A stretch of 64,000 bases of DNA, from positions 1 through 64,000 of the forward strand of contig NZ_JAPRAQ010000003.1 of assembly GCF_029989365.1 (NCBI RefSeq), written 5' to 3'. Within the stretch, counting starts at the first letter, position 1. Each line of letters opens with the position of its first letter. A program made the translations under genes and the position numbers. The DNA comes from Bradyrhizobium sp. Arg816 (GTDB lineage: Bacteria > Pseudomonadota > Alphaproteobacteria > Rhizobiales > Xanthobacteraceae). Below the pieces are notes generated by a model. It did no database searches. It saw nothing but the letters and a program-made list of their open reading frames with translations, and was not told the origin of the DNA. Of the stretch, positions 1 through 11,254 are shown piece by piece.

Positions 1-2
1 CG

Positions 3-314
3 ATCCCGCTGGTCACCGGCCTGATCGACATGGGCGCGACGGTCAAGGCCTTCGATCCCGTCGGCATGGAGCAGGCCAAGGGCGAGCTGCCGAACATCAC
101 CTATTGCGAGGACGCCTATTCCTGCGCACAAGGCGCCGATGCGCTCGTCATCGTCACCGAATGGGTGCAGTTCCGCGCGCTCGATCTCCACCGGCTGAAG
201 GCGGCCATGACCCAGCCCGTCGTCGTCGATCTCCGCAACGTCTACCGGCCCGAAGACATGGAAGCCGCCGGCTTCACCTACGAGAGCATCGGCCGTCCGC
301 CGGTGCAGGGCTGA
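3..314 (+). CDS. UDP-glucose/GDP-mannose 6-dehydrogenase, C-terminal part
   Basis: Only the last 103 codons are inside the window and the frame is open from the left edge, so the start is missing. The visible part reads as the C-terminal UDP-binding domain of nucleotide-sugar dehydrogenases: a short Rossmann-like unit (GATVKAFDPVGMEQAK), then ADALVIVTEWVQFRALDL and a closing VVDLRNVY stretch, all typical of UDP-glucose 6-dehydrogenase. The enzyme oxidises UDP-glucose to UDP-glucuronate with two NAD+, feeding surface polysaccharide synthesis. The NAD-binding and catalytic Cys parts cannot be seen, so the exact substrate (UDP-glucose or GDP-mannose) is not settled. Confidence 0.85.
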   Translation: MPLVTGLIDMGATVKAFDPVGMEQAKGELPNITYCEDAYSCAQGADALVIVTEWVQFRALDLHRLKAAMTQPVVVDLRNVYRPEDMEAAGFTYESIGRPPVQG

Positions 315-328
315 TAGCCACGCATTGT

Positions 329-426
329 TGTCATACCCCGCGAAGGCGGGGTATCCAGTATGCAGAGATCCTCGGAATGGCCGGGATCTGAGTTGACTGG
401 ATCGTCCGCCCTGCGCGGACGATGAC
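329..426. repeat. REPIN-like palindromic repeat, family A (copy 1)
   Basis: Two short hairpins in inverted orientation. The left arm ATACCCCGC/GCGGGGTAT and the right arm CGTCCGC/GCGGACG flank an inner ATCCAGTA...GACTGGAT pair, with outer TCAT/ATGA ends. It fills the gap between the UDP-sugar dehydrogenase and hrpB. Five related copies occur in this window. Confidence 0.8.
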
Positions 427-438
427 GGACCGAGACTT

Positions 439-2916
<2,478 letters not shown>

Positions 2917-3045
2917 GAAGCCACGAAGACGCATTAACCCTCCGCTCATCCTTTTCGTCAAAATAGCGGCGCTCTGACCGCAGCGTCGCTCGCGGCCAGA
3001 CGTGTCGCGTGGTGAAATCGAGCTTTCCGGCTCGGAAGTGGTGTG

Positions 3046-3558
3046 ATGCGTAACATAATGATCCTCGCGGCCATCATGATCGGCCTCGGCACGTTCATGG
3101 CGCAGATGGCGGACAGGATGAGTTCCGCCTCCGCGACGTCAGCGCCGCGCACGACGATTGCGGTTGCTGCGACGGCGCCGGCCGGTGGGCGCAGCCTCGC
3201 CATCTCCCGCGATGGCCGTGGCCATTTTCAGGCCGAAGGCCGCATCGACGGCCAACGGATCGGCTTCATGATCGACACCGGCGCCTCCGTGGTCGCGCTG
3301 AACGAGAGCTCGGCCGCCCGCTTTGGCCTGCGTCCCTCGCGCGGCGAGTACAACGCCACCGTCTCGACCGCCAACGGCACCATCAAGGCCGCGCGCACGC
3401 GCATCGCCATGCTCGAGGTTGGCGGCCTCGTCGTGCGCGACGTCGACGCCATGGTGCTGCCGGACGAGGCACTGTCCGAGAACCTGCTCGGCCTCTCCTT
3501 CCTGTCCCGCCTCAAGCGCTTCGAATACGCCAACGGCCAGATGGTGCTGGAGCAGTAA
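3046..3558 (+). CDS. TIGR02281-type retropepsin-like aspartic protease, membrane-anchored
   Basis: A 170-residue protein with an N-terminal hydrophobic segment (residues 3-20) that serves as signal anchor, then a single retropepsin-like domain. The catalytic triplet is D77-T78-G79 in the context FMIDTGASVVALN, and the later GLSFLSRLKRFEY segment is the conserved flap/C-terminal part of clan AA proteases. This family is common in alphaproteobacteria and is expected to act as a dimer in the periplasm; its substrates are unknown. ATG at 3046 is preferred over the GTG at 3043, because GGAAG at 3034-3038 gives better spacing to the ATG. No partner gene is adjacent. Confidence 0.85.
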   Translation: MRNIMILAAIMIGLGTFMAQMADRMSSASATSAPRTTIAVAATAPAGGRSLAISRDGRGHFQAEGRIDGQRIGFMIDTGASVVALNESSAARFGLRPSRGEYNATVSTANGTIKAARTRIAMLEVGGLVVRDVDAMVLPDEALSENLLGLSFLSRLKRFEYANGQMVLEQ

Positions 3559-3768
3559 GCGGCTTCAAGGGCTCTCACCGCGCTGACGAACGGTCGTTCG
3601 CACCGATTTTTTCAGGACGGCATTGGCGGAAGTCTCGCGCCGGGGCCGCGTTTCCCCGTTACCAAACTGCCGCAATTATAAGCCATAAGCTGCCATTCCC
3701 GCCTTCCGCTGCGGCCCGGCATTCGCTAAGGCTGCATCAATTCCCGCCATTTTCACGAGACCGTCTCA

Positions 3769-5268
3769 ATGTTCCCCAAGCCGAAATCCGTCTTGTTGCC
3801 CAACACCTATGCCTTCGAATCCGAGCCGATGGTGAAGGCTACGGGTTTTCGCGAATACGACGCGCGCTGGTTGTTCCAGAAGGAAATCAACCTGATGGGG
3901 ATCCAGGCGCTCGGCATGGGGCTGGGCGCCCTGATTGCGGAGCTCGGTGTCAAGCAGGAGATCGTCACCGGCCATGATTTCCGCGGCTATTCGGCCTCGA
4001 TCAAATATGCGCTGATTTCCGGCCTGATGGCGGCGGGCTGCAAGGTGCACGACATCGGGCTCGCGGTGACGCCGATGGCCTATTTCGCGCAGTTCGACCT
4101 CGACGTGCCCTGCTGCGCCATGGTCACGGCCTCGCACAACGACAATGGCTGGACCGGCGTGAAGATGGGCGCCAACCGCCCGCTGACCTTCGGCCCCGAC
4201 GAGATGACGCGGCTGAAGGAGATCGTGCTCAACGCCGAATTCAAGAACAAGGCCGGCGGCTCCTACCAGTTCCACGAGAATTATCCGGCGCGCTACATCG
4301 CCGATCTCACCGGCCGTCCGAAGCTGACCCGCAAGCTCAAGGTCGTCGCCGCCTGCGGCAATGGCACGGCCGGCGCGTTCGCGCCGCAGGTGCTGGAGGC
4401 GATCGGCTGCGAGGTGATCCCGCTCGACACCGAGCTCGACCACACCTTCCCGAAATACAATCCGAACCCGGAAGACATGGAAATGCTGCACGCGATCCGC
4501 GACGCGGTGCTGCATCACAAGGCCGATGTCGGTCTCGGCTTCGACGGTGACGGCGATCGCTGCGGCGTCGTCGACAACACCGGCGAGGAAATCTTCGCCG
4601 ACAAGGTCGGCGTGATGCTCGCCCGCGACATGTCGGCGATCCACAAGGACGCGCAGTTCATCGTCGACGTGAAGTCGACCGGCCTGTTCGTCACCGATCC
4701 CGTGCTGCAGAAGCAGGGCGCCAAGGTCGCTTATTGGAAGACCGGCCATTCCTACATGAAGCGCCGCACCCACGAGACGGGTGCGCTCGCGGGCTTCGAG
4801 AAGTCCGGCCACTTCTTCTTCAACAAGCCGTATGGACGCGGCTATGACGACGGCCTGGTGTCGGCGCTCGCGATCTGCGACATGCTCGACCGCGCGCCGG
4901 GCAAGTCGATGGCCGATTTGAAGAACGCGCTGCCAAAAACCTGGTCGTCGCCGACCATGTCGCCGCATTGCGCCGACGAGACCAAGTATGGCGTCATCGA
5001 CCAGGTGGTGAAGCATTTCGAAGGCTTGCAGGCCAAGGGTGCCAAGATCGAGGGACAGGCGATCCGCGATCTCGTCACCGTCAACGGCGTACGCGTCACG
5101 GTCGAGGACGGCAGCTGGGGCCTGGTACGCGCGTCCTCCAACAAGCCCGAGCTCGTCGTCGTGGTCGAGAGCCCGGTCTCCGAGCAGCGCATGCACGACA
5201 TGTTCGAGATGGTGAACAGCGTGCTCCGCACGCATCCCGAAGTCGGCGCGTACAATCAGACGATTTGA
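3769..5268 (+). CDS. Phosphomannomutase/phosphoglucomutase
   Basis: A 499-residue alpha-D-phosphohexomutase. The active-site phosphoserine loop is TASHN (S122), the metal-binding loop is DGDGDR (259-264), the sugar-binding loop is KSGHFFFN, and the C-terminal phosphate-binding loop is RASSNKPELVVVVES. It interconverts hexose 1-phosphate and 6-phosphate (mannose and/or glucose) and so supplies GDP-mannose and UDP-glucose for polysaccharide synthesis, which fits the nucleotide-sugar dehydrogenase upstream. The family (manB/pgm/algC) is clear but the sugar preference is not, so no symbol is given. About 210 bp of non-coding sequence precedes it and a family A repeat follows. Confidence 0.93.
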   Translation: MFPKPKSVLLPNTYAFESEPMVKATGFREYDARWLFQKEINLMGIQALGMGLGALIAELGVKQEIVTGHDFRGYSASIKYALISGLMAAGCKVHDIGLAVTPMAYFAQFDLDVPCCAMVTASHNDNGWTGVKMGANRPLTFGPDEMTRLKEIVLNAEFKNKAGGSYQFHENYPARYIADLTGRPKLTRKLKVVAACGNGTAGAFAPQVLEAIGCEVIPLDTELDHTFPKYNPNPEDMEMLHAIRDAVLHHKADVGLGFDGDGDRCGVVDNTGEEIFADKVGVMLARDMSAIHKDAQFIVDVKSTGLFVTDPVLQKQGAKVAYWKTGHSYMKRRTHETGALAGFEKSGHFFFNKPYGRGYDDGLVSALAICDMLDRAPGKSMADLKNALPKTWSSPTMSPHCADETKYGVIDQVVKHFEGLQAKGAKIEGQAIRDLVTVNGVRVTVEDGSWGLVRASSNKPELVVVVESPVSEQRMHDMFEMVNSVLRTHPEVGAYNQTI

Positions 5269-5310
5269 GCGGCGGCATCAGGGGAGCACAACCCGCGCCG
5301 CAAATCTCCG

Positions 5311-5471
5311 CTGTCATGCCCCGGCTTGCCGCCTTCACTGGAGTACCCTGGTGGCCTCGGCGTAGCGTTGGCGGAGCCGGGACCGGGGCATCCAGTACGC
5401 CGCAGCTTCTCCGTATCCAATCGCCGCCTCTGGAATACTGGATCGCCCGGTCAAGGCCGGGCGATGACAGC
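5311..5471. repeat. REPIN-like palindromic repeat, family A (copy 2, enlarged left arm)
   Basis: The outer ends are GCTGTCATG...GATGACAGC, with inner ATCCAGTA and TACTGGAT. The left hairpin is interrupted by about 55 bp (roughly 5331-5385), so this copy is longer than the others. It lies between the convergent phosphohexomutase and Lrp genes. Confidence 0.75.
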
Positions 5472-5502
5472 TTCCTTGTGGTGAGGCCTGCGAACTAAGC
5501 CT

Positions 5503-6012
5503 CTAAGCCGCCACCACCGTCGGGATCGGCAGCGCGGTGACCGACTTGATCTTCTCCATCGCGAAGCGCGAGGTGACGTTCTTCAGCGGCACGGCGCTGA
5601 TCAGCTTCTTGTAGAACACGTCATAGGCCTGCATGTCGGCGACCACGACGCGCAGCATGTAGTCGACGTCGCCGGCCATGCGGTAGAACTCCATCACCTC
5701 GGGCATGGCGCTCACGGCCTCGGCGAACTTCTTCAGCCAGGCGTCCGAATGGTCGGCGCTCTCGACCGACACGAACACGGAGATGCCGAGCCCGATCTTG
5801 TTCTGGTCGACCAGGGCGACCCGCTTCAGGATCACGCCGTCGGCCTCGAGCCGCTGGATGCGCTTCCAGCAGGGGGTCGAGGACAGCCCGACGCGGTCGC
5901 CGATCTCGGCGACGGAGAGGGAGGCATCCTCCTGGAGCACCATCAGAATCTTGCGGTCGATGGCATCGAGGCGGCGGCTGGTCTCGGGGAGTTGCACGGC
6001 GAGGTCAGTCAT
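5503..6012 (-). CDS. Lrp/AsnC family transcriptional regulator
   Basis: A 169-residue protein with an N-terminal winged helix-turn-helix (LDAIDRKILMVLQED...IGDRVGLSSTPCWKRIQRLE) and a C-terminal RAM/ligand-binding domain (AGDVDYMLRVVVADMQAYDVF). Such regulators form octamers and respond to amino acids. The ATG at 6012 is chosen because the frame further upstream would overlap the kinase gene and would be far longer than the family norm of 150-170. The 97-bp gap upstream contains an AT-rich patch (GGAAAGATTTTCTCTA on the minus strand) resembling an Lrp site, so autoregulation is possible. The regulated genes are not apparent from context. Confidence 0.9.
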   Translation of the reverse strand: MTDLAVQLPETSRRLDAIDRKILMVLQEDASLSVAEIGDRVGLSSTPCWKRIQRLEADGVILKRVALVDQNKIGLGISVFVSVESADHSDAWLKKFAEAVSAMPEVMEFYRMAGDVDYMLRVVVADMQAYDVFYKKLISAVPLKNVTSRFAMEKIKSVTALPIPTVVAA

Positions 6013-6109
6013 TTGAAGAACTTTGTTCCATTTAAGGGGCTGATTTCCCTGATATAGAGAAAATCTTTCCACGGCAAGCCTATAATCTCGACGTAACAGT
6101 GGAACCGCT

Positions 6110-7033
6110 CTAGAGCCTGCCTCGCAAAAGCTCTTCAACTTCAACGCGTTGTGGGGCGGCCATGCCGCCGCCATGGCGGGCGCATTTCAGCGCCGCGGCG
6201 GCCGCGGCGAATCGCAGCGCCTCCCGCACCTCCTCGCCCTCGGCGAGGCGAAGCGCGAAGGCGCCATGGAAGACGTCGCCGGCCCCGAGCGTATCGACCG
6301 CCTGAACCGGGAAGGCCGGTGTCTCCTCCAGCTCGCCCGCCTCGTCCAGCCAGATCGTGCCACGCGGGCCGCGCGTGGCGGCGAGGAAGGCCGGCGTCAG
6401 CCTGGCCAGGCGCTTCAACGCGCCACCGTCGTCGGCGACGCCGGCCGTCTCCTGCACCTGGTCGCTGGCGAACAGCAGGTGCGAGGCGGCCGTGAGCAGG
6501 CCGTCCTGCAACGACATCGCGCGATCGACGCCGACGATGACGGGAATGCCGCGCCGTCGCGCCTCGGCGCAGAGATCGATAGAAAGGGCGCCGCAGCGGC
6601 TCTCGACGAGGACCGCCCGGCAATCGGCGAGCAGCGCGTCACCGTCCGGCAGCTTCACGCTCCACAGGCCGGGATCGCGATAGATCGTCAGCGTCCGCTC
6701 GCCCGAGGGCTCGATCAGGATCGCCGAGACCGGCGTGGTCAGGCCGGGCATGCGCACCACGTGCGTCGTGTCGATGCCCTCACGGGCCATCTGTTCGAGA
6801 ATGAAGCCGCTCGACACTTCCCGTGCATCGCCCATCGGTCCTGCGAAGGAGACCCGGCCACCGAGCCGCGAAATGGCGATCGCAGCATTGAGCGCGTTGC
6901 CGCCGCAGATCTCGGCCAGATGCGTGGCGTTGGCCTTGCTGCCGCGCGCGGGCACGGCCTCGACGCGAAAGGTGAGGTCGCGCACGGGAATGCCGATGCA
7001 GAGGATGGGCGGCGCGGTTCCTGATGTGGCCAC
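6110..7033 (-). CDS. PfkB-family carbohydrate kinase (ribokinase-like)
   Basis: A 307-residue sugar or nucleoside kinase. The N-terminal GG motif (EICGGNALNAAIAISRLGG) and the C-terminal PfkB signature DTLGAGDVFHGAF, with catalytic base D253, are both present. The family transfers the ATP phosphate to a sugar hydroxyl; the substrate (ribose, fructose, ketodeoxygluconate, adenosine and others) cannot be read from the sequence. It starts 13 bp after the nudC stop in the same direction, so it is probably the third gene of a HIT-nudC-kinase operon. An Lrp-type regulator follows. Confidence 0.85.
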   Translation of the reverse strand: MATSGTAPPILCIGIPVRDLTFRVEAVPARGSKANATHLAEICGGNALNAAIAISRLGGRVSFAGPMGDAREVSSGFILEQMAREGIDTTHVVRMPGLTTPVSAILIEPSGERTLTIYRDPGLWSVKLPDGDALLADCRAVLVESRCGALSIDLCAEARRRGIPVIVGVDRAMSLQDGLLTAASHLLFASDQVQETAGVADDGGALKRLARLTPAFLAATRGPRGTIWLDEAGELEETPAFPVQAVDTLGAGDVFHGAFALRLAEGEEVREALRFAAAAAALKCARHGGGMAAPQRVEVEELLRGRL

Positions 7034-7046
7034 CGGCGGCCCCAGC

Positions 7047-7991
7047 TTACGCGCCGGTCTTGTCGTGCACCCAGCGGCCGAGCAAATGGTGGGCGATCGC
7101 GAACGGATGCGGGCCGGCGAGCCCGTCCGGATGCGTCCGCGTCAGCATCAGCGCGGCCTCCTCGCGGGTGAACCAGCGCGCGTCCTCCAGCTCGGAATGA
7201 TCGACGACGACGTCCTCGTTCAGCGCCCGGGCGCTGCAGCCGATCATCAGCGACGACGGATAGGGCCAGGGCTGCGTCATGTAATACTGCACGTCGGTGC
7301 AGCGGATTCCGGATTCTTCGAGGATTTCCCGGCGTACCGCATCCTCGATGGTCTCGGCGACCTCGACGAAGCCGGCGAGGCAGGAATACATTCCCGGCGG
7401 AAACTGCTTCTGGCGGCCGAGCAGGCACTTCTCGCCCGAGGCGACCAGCATGATCACGACGGGATCGGTGCGCGGAAAGTGCTCGGCCTTGCAAGCAGGG
7501 CACTCGCGCTTCCAGCCGCCTTCCTTCATCGCGCTCCGCGTGCCGCAATTGGCGCAATAGCCGTGGCGCTGGTGCCAGCTCACCATCGACTTCGCCATCG
7601 CGATCGCCGAGAGCTCGTCGGGCGGAATCGCGCCCTGCATCGCCATGCCGCGCAGCTCGGTGACGGTGTAGTCCTCGCGGCCGATCAGCTTCTCCGCCGC
7701 CGCCTGCGACATTCCCATGCCGAACACCGCGGCGCCGTCGCGCAACCCTAGGAAGATCGTGCCGGGGTTCGCGCCGCATTTCAGCGCCTCGTCTACTCCC
7801 AGCAGCGCGCGCGCCTTGTCGCCCTCGCGCTTCACCAGCAGCGAGTCGCGGTAGACGACATAGGCGCGCGACGATGGCTTCTGCTCCATGGCGAACAGTT
7901 TTTCGTCGTCGCGGCGCAGATGCGCGGCGCGATCGAGGACGTGAGTGACGAAGGCCGGCTGTCCCAGCGGAAACGAGTCGAATGCTGACAT
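7047..7991 (-). CDS. nudC: NAD+ diphosphatase NudC
   Basis: A 314-residue Nudix hydrolase with the NudC layout: an N-terminal domain, a zinc ribbon with C146, C149, C164 and C167, and a Nudix box at 207-229 matching GX5EX7REUXEEXGU (REILEESGI). The downstream QPWPYPSS segment is the NADH-diphosphatase specificity motif. It cleaves NAD(H) to NMN(H) and AMP, and members also remove NAD caps from RNA. It lies 9 bp downstream of the HIT gene and 13 bp upstream of the PfkB kinase, an arrangement that suggests nucleotide salvage or housekeeping. Confidence 0.95.
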   Translation of the reverse strand: MSAFDSFPLGQPAFVTHVLDRAAHLRRDDEKLFAMEQKPSSRAYVVYRDSLLVKREGDKARALLGVDEALKCGANPGTIFLGLRDGAAVFGMGMSQAAAEKLIGREDYTVTELRGMAMQGAIPPDELSAIAMAKSMVSWHQRHGYCANCGTRSAMKEGGWKRECPACKAEHFPRTDPVVIMLVASGEKCLLGRQKQFPPGMYSCLAGFVEVAETIEDAVRREILEESGIRCTDVQYYMTQPWPYPSSLMIGCSARALNEDVVVDHSELEDARWFTREEAALMLTRTHPDGLAGPHPFAIAHHLLGRWVHDKTGA

Positions 7992-8000
7992 TTCTTGTTC

Positions 8001-8420
8001 TCAACCCAACCAGATCTTGCGGCGAAGCGCGCTGATGAAAGTCTGCACCTCGGTGGCGTCATGCGCCAAGGGCTTCATCACGCCCCAGACCGGCCGCGGC
8101 CATGCGGCGTCGCTGGTGCGGCGTGCGATGATATGGACGTGAAGCTGCGGCACGAGGTTGCCGAGCGCGGCGACATTGAGCTTGTCGCATTTGGTGATCT
8201 CTTTCAGCGCGCGCGAGACGCGGGAGATCTCCGTCATCAGTTGCGCCTGCTCCACCTCGTCGAGATCGATGATCTCGACCGCATCGGGCCGCCGCGGCAC
8301 CAGCAGCAGCCAGGGATAATGCGCGTCCTTGATAACCAGGACCTTCGACAGCGGCAGGTCGCCGATGTCGATGGTGTCCTCTTTCAGGCGGGAGTGCAGC
8401 GACCAGGCGGGATCAGACAT
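8001..8420 (-). CDS. HIT domain protein
   Basis: A 139-residue histidine-triad-family nucleotide hydrolase/transferase. The core reads PQLHVHIIARR: H94 and the catalytic-position H96 are present, but the third triad position is Ile (I98). The C-terminal DAAWPRPVWG block belongs to the same subfamily. Members hydrolyse dinucleoside polyphosphates or nucleoside phosphoramidates; the substrate here is unknown. ATG at 8420 is chosen because the frame further upstream runs into a palindromic repeat and the next gene. It is the first gene of the apparent HIT-nudC-kinase operon. Confidence 0.88.
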   Translation of the reverse strand: MSDPAWSLHSRLKEDTIDIGDLPLSKVLVIKDAHYPWLLLVPRRPDAVEIIDLDEVEQAQLMTEISRVSRALKEITKCDKLNVAALGNLVPQLHVHIIARRTSDAAWPRPVWGVMKPLAHDATEVQTFISALRRKIWLG

Positions 8421-8522
8421 GGAGAGTTTCCGGATGGCCCGATGGGGGCGGGCGTGTTTGACCGGACCATACGATAGGGAGTCCCTAAGGGAAAGGTTAG
8501 GGGCCGCGGGGGCGGCATGCTC

Positions 8523-8566
8523 CGCTGTCGTCCCGGGGCGCGCAAAGCGCGAGCCCGGAATGACGG
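8523..8566. repeat. Short palindromic repeat, family B (single arm)
   Basis: GTCGTCCCGGGGCGCGCAAA followed by GCGCGAGCCCGGAATGAC forms one imperfect hairpin. It matches one end of the longer family B copy at 11941-12020 and lies just past the stop of the mandelate racemase-like gene. Confidence 0.55.
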
Positions 8567-8568
8567 AA

Positions 8569-9696
8569 TTACACCTCCGCAAGCACCCGCGCATTGGCGC
8601 GGACGGAGGCCTCGCTGACGCGGATGCCGAGACCCGGGCCGTCGGGCACCACCACATGGCCGGCGCGGTTGGCAACGCGCTCTTCCAGCACGTCCTCGGT
8701 CAGCACGTGATGCGGCATGTAGAATTCGCAGCCGAGCGAGATGCCCGGCGTTGCCGCGATCAGCTGCGTCCCGGCGGCAAGCCCGATGCCGCCCTCCCAC
8801 AGCGTGCCGCCATAACCGGGCAGGCCGGCGACGTCGGCGATTGCCATGATCGCCTGCGCCTCGAACAGGCCGCCGGCCTTCATCAGCTTGATCGAGACCG
8901 CATCGGCTGCCTCGCGGCGCACCACCTCCATCATGTCGCGGCGGTCGAAGCAGCTTTCGTCGGCGAGAACGGGTGTTTCAAGCGCCGCGGTGAGCTGCGC
9001 CATCACGTCGAGAAATTTGCGCGGCACCGGCTGCTCGATGAAGGTCGGGGCGAACTCTTCGACGTCGCGCAGGATCTTGATGGCGCCGAACGGCGCCAGC
9101 GCCTGGTTGTAATCGACGCGCAGATCGACCTTGTCGCCGAATTCCTTGCGGATCGCTTCGAGGTGATCGAGGTCCTCGCGATGCGGTTTTACGCCGGTCT
9201 TGACCTTGTAGATGAAATTGCCGTCCGGAACCATTTTTCGCATGCGTTCGAGATCGGCGGCGAAATCGGGATCGGCGATGGAGAAGGAGAGGGGAATCGT
9301 GTCCCGCACGCGGCCGCCGAGCAGGTCGGCGACCGACAATCCTGACGACTTGCCGACGATGTCGAGCAGCGCCATCTCGATCGCGACCTTGGCCTCGGCA
9401 TGACCGACCAGCGCACGGTCGAGTTCGGCCATCAGCGCGCGAATGCGGCGCACGGGTTTGCCGAGCATGATCGGCCGCAGATAGATGTCGAGCGCGGAGA
9501 AGGCCGCTTCCGGCGTTCCCGTGAACACTTCCCACGGTGCCGCCTCGCCCCAGCCGATCACGCCGTCGCTCGCGGTGAGCTCGATCAGCACGCGCTTCAC
9601 CGTGCCCTTGACGTTGCCGACGCCCTGGAGGCGCGCCATCTTGATCGGGCTCTCGATCAGGAACAGCCTGATGCGTTCGACGGTTGCTTCGGTCAT
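8569..9696 (-). CDS. Mandelate racemase/muconate lactonizing enzyme family protein (MLE-type)
   Basis: A 375-residue enolase-superfamily enzyme. The MLE-subgroup catalytic pattern is complete: the KxK pair K164-V-K166 on strand 2, metal ligands D195, E221 and D246, and K270 (SIKLMKAGG) on strand 6. Such enzymes abstract a proton alpha to a carboxylate in cycloisomerisation, racemisation or dehydration. The substrate could be a muconate, a dipeptide, a hydroxyproline betaine or another acid; the sequence alone does not tell. Its start overlaps the SDR stop (ATGA), and that gene is coupled to an amino-acid-type ABC importer, so the natural substrate is probably what the importer brings in. Confidence 0.88.
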   Translation of the reverse strand: MTEATVERIRLFLIESPIKMARLQGVGNVKGTVKRVLIELTASDGVIGWGEAAPWEVFTGTPEAAFSALDIYLRPIMLGKPVRRIRALMAELDRALVGHAEAKVAIEMALLDIVGKSSGLSVADLLGGRVRDTIPLSFSIADPDFAADLERMRKMVPDGNFIYKVKTGVKPHREDLDHLEAIRKEFGDKVDLRVDYNQALAPFGAIKILRDVEEFAPTFIEQPVPRKFLDVMAQLTAALETPVLADESCFDRRDMMEVVRREAADAVSIKLMKAGGLFEAQAIMAIADVAGLPGYGGTLWEGGIGLAAGTQLIAATPGISLGCEFYMPHHVLTEDVLEERVANRAGHVVVPDGPGLGIRVSEASVRANARVLAEV

Positions 9697-10448
9697 GTCA
9701 GGCCTCCGTTGACGTGCCAGACCTGGCCGGTGACGTAGGACGCCTTCGGTGATGCCAGGAAGGCGATGATTTCGGCCACTTCCTCCGGCCGCCCGCGGCG
9801 GCGCATCGGAATCAGCGCTTCGGTTGCGGCAATCTGCTCGGGCGAGAGCCGGCTCTCGCTCGGCTTGTCCTTGATGATGAGGCCGGGTGACACTGCATTG
9901 ACGGTGATGCCGTCTTTTGCGAGCTCGATCGCGGTGAGACGCACCAGCGCTTCGAGCGCGGAGCGGCTCGCGGCGGTGGCGGCAAAGGGTGCGAATTCGG
10001 GCCGGATCGCATGCGCGACAAAAGAAGACACCGCCACGATCCGCGCATCGCGCCCGGCGCGCAGCAGCGGCAGCGCTGCGTCGACCAGCCGCGTGAACGC
10101 CAGCGCCGATTCGTCCATTGCCTGCCGGAACTGATCCGCCGGCGTGCCGATCGCGCTGCCGCGGCGGGCATGACCGCCGATCAGGATCAATCCGTCGAGC
10201 CGGCCGAAGGCGCGTTGCGCGGCGGCGACGGCGTCGGTGACGGCTGCTTCCTCGGCGAGATCGCCGAGGCACTTTGCGACGACCGCGCCTTTCGCTTCGG
10301 CTTCGGCCGCAGCGGCATCGAGACCTTCCGTGTTCGAGCGGGTGTGGAGCAGAAGCGCGGTGCCGGGGGCCGCGAGCAGTTTTGCGGTGGCGCGGCCGAT
10401 GCCGCTGGCGGCACCGGTGACGAGATAGGCGCGATCGATATCAGGCAT
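9693..10448 (-). CDS. SDR-family protein lacking the catalytic Tyr/Lys
   Basis: A 251-residue short-chain dehydrogenase/reductase fold. The nucleotide-binding TGAASGIG (11-18) and the post-active-site PG motif (VNAVSPGLI) are present, and the C-terminus GQVWHVNGG is typical. The active-site YxxxK is replaced: by alignment with the usual YxxxKxALE, the positions are T158 and R162 ([12 protein letters not shown]). It may therefore bind NAD(P) without classical SDR catalysis, or use other residues. ATG at 10448 overlaps the ABC ATPase stop (TGATG), so the two are translationally coupled. A GTG at 10451 is a less likely start. Downstream it overlaps the MLE-type enzyme. Confidence 0.85.
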   Translation of the reverse strand: MPDIDRAYLVTGAASGIGRATAKLLAAPGTALLLHTRSNTEGLDAAAAEAEAKGAVVAKCLGDLAEEAAVTDAVAAAQRAFGRLDGLILIGGHARRGSAIGTPADQFRQAMDESALAFTRLVDAALPLLRAGRDARIVAVSSFVAHAIRPEFAPFAATAASRSALEALVRLTAIELAKDGITVNAVSPGLIIKDKPSESRLSPEQIAATEALIPMRRRGRPEEVAEIIAFLASPKASYVTGQVWHVNGGLT

Positions 10449-11254
10449 CACGGTGCTGCGTTGGCCGGCGGCAACGCGCCGGTGCGGTGGAAATGGCTGA
10501 GGAAGGCGCGCGTCGCGGCTTCCTGCGGATTGTCGATCACCTGTCGCGCCGGGCCTTCCTCGACGACGACACCGTCGCGCATGAAGATGAGGCGGTCGGC
10601 GACCTCGCGGGCGAAGGCGATCTCATGGGTGACGATCACCATGGTCATGCCCTCCGAGGCCAGCCGCTGCATGACGGCGAGCACCTCGCCGACGAGTTCG
10701 GGATCGAGCGCCGAGGTGGCCTCGTCGAATAGCATCACGTCCGGCTCCATCGCGAGCGCGCGCGCGATCGCGACGCGCTGCTTCTGCCCGCCTGAGAGTG
10801 TTGCCGGATATTGGTCGGCCTTTTCCGCAAGGCCCACCTTGGCAAGCTGCGCGCGCGCGAGCTTCTCGGCGTCCGCCTTGGCCATGCGGCGCACCGTGAC
10901 GGGCCCCTCCATGACGTTCTGAAGCGTCGTCATGTGCGGGAAAAGATTAAAATGCTGGAACACCATGCCGGTGGTGGTGCGGAATTTTGCGAGCGTCTTC
11001 ACGTCCGGAAGCTTCGCGCCTTCGCCGAATTGGAAGCTTGTGTCGCCGACGCGGACGCTGCCGCCGTCGGGCACGACCAGCAGATTGATGCAGCGGAGCA
11101 GCGTCGACTTGCCCGAGCCGGATGGGCCGATCAGCGCCACCACGCCCCCCTTGGCCACGTCGAGGCTGATGTTCTTCAAAACCTCGTTGCTGCCAAAGCT
11201 CTTGCGCAGGCTGCGGATCTCGATCTTCGCGGTGTTCTTGGGCGGCTCGCTCAT
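10448..11254 (-). CDS. Amino-acid-type ABC transporter ATP-binding protein
   Basis: A 268-residue ABC ATPase of the polar amino acid family (GlnQ/HisP-like). Walker A is GPSGSGKS (43-50), the ABC signature LSGGQ (153-157), Walker B/E ends at D177-E178 ([13 protein letters not shown]), and the switch His lies in [14 protein letters not shown]. It powers import through the permease encoded immediately upstream, whose stop overlaps its start (ATGA). The SDR gene overlaps its own stop. It acts at the inner face of the cytoplasmic membrane. Confidence 0.94.
   Translation of the reverse strand: MSEPPKNTAKIEIRSLRKSFGSNEVLKNISLDVAKGGVVALIGPSGSGKSTLLRCINLLVVPDGGSVRVGDTSFQFGEGAKLPDVKTLAKFRTTTGMVFQHFNLFPHMTTLQNVMEGPVTVRRMAKADAEKLARAQLAKVGLAEKADQYPATLSGGQKQRVAIARALAMEPDVMLFDEATSALDPELVGEVLAVMQRLASEGMTMVIVTHEIAFAREVADRLIFMRDGVVVEEGPARQVIDNPQEAATRAFLSHFHRTGALPPANAAP

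Noticed and set aside
3766..5235. 489-codon open frame antisense to the phosphohexomutase
   Set aside because: A shadow frame caused by GC-rich third positions; the translation is rich in His, Arg, Asp and Val with no domain, while the sense strand shows all phosphohexomutase motifs.
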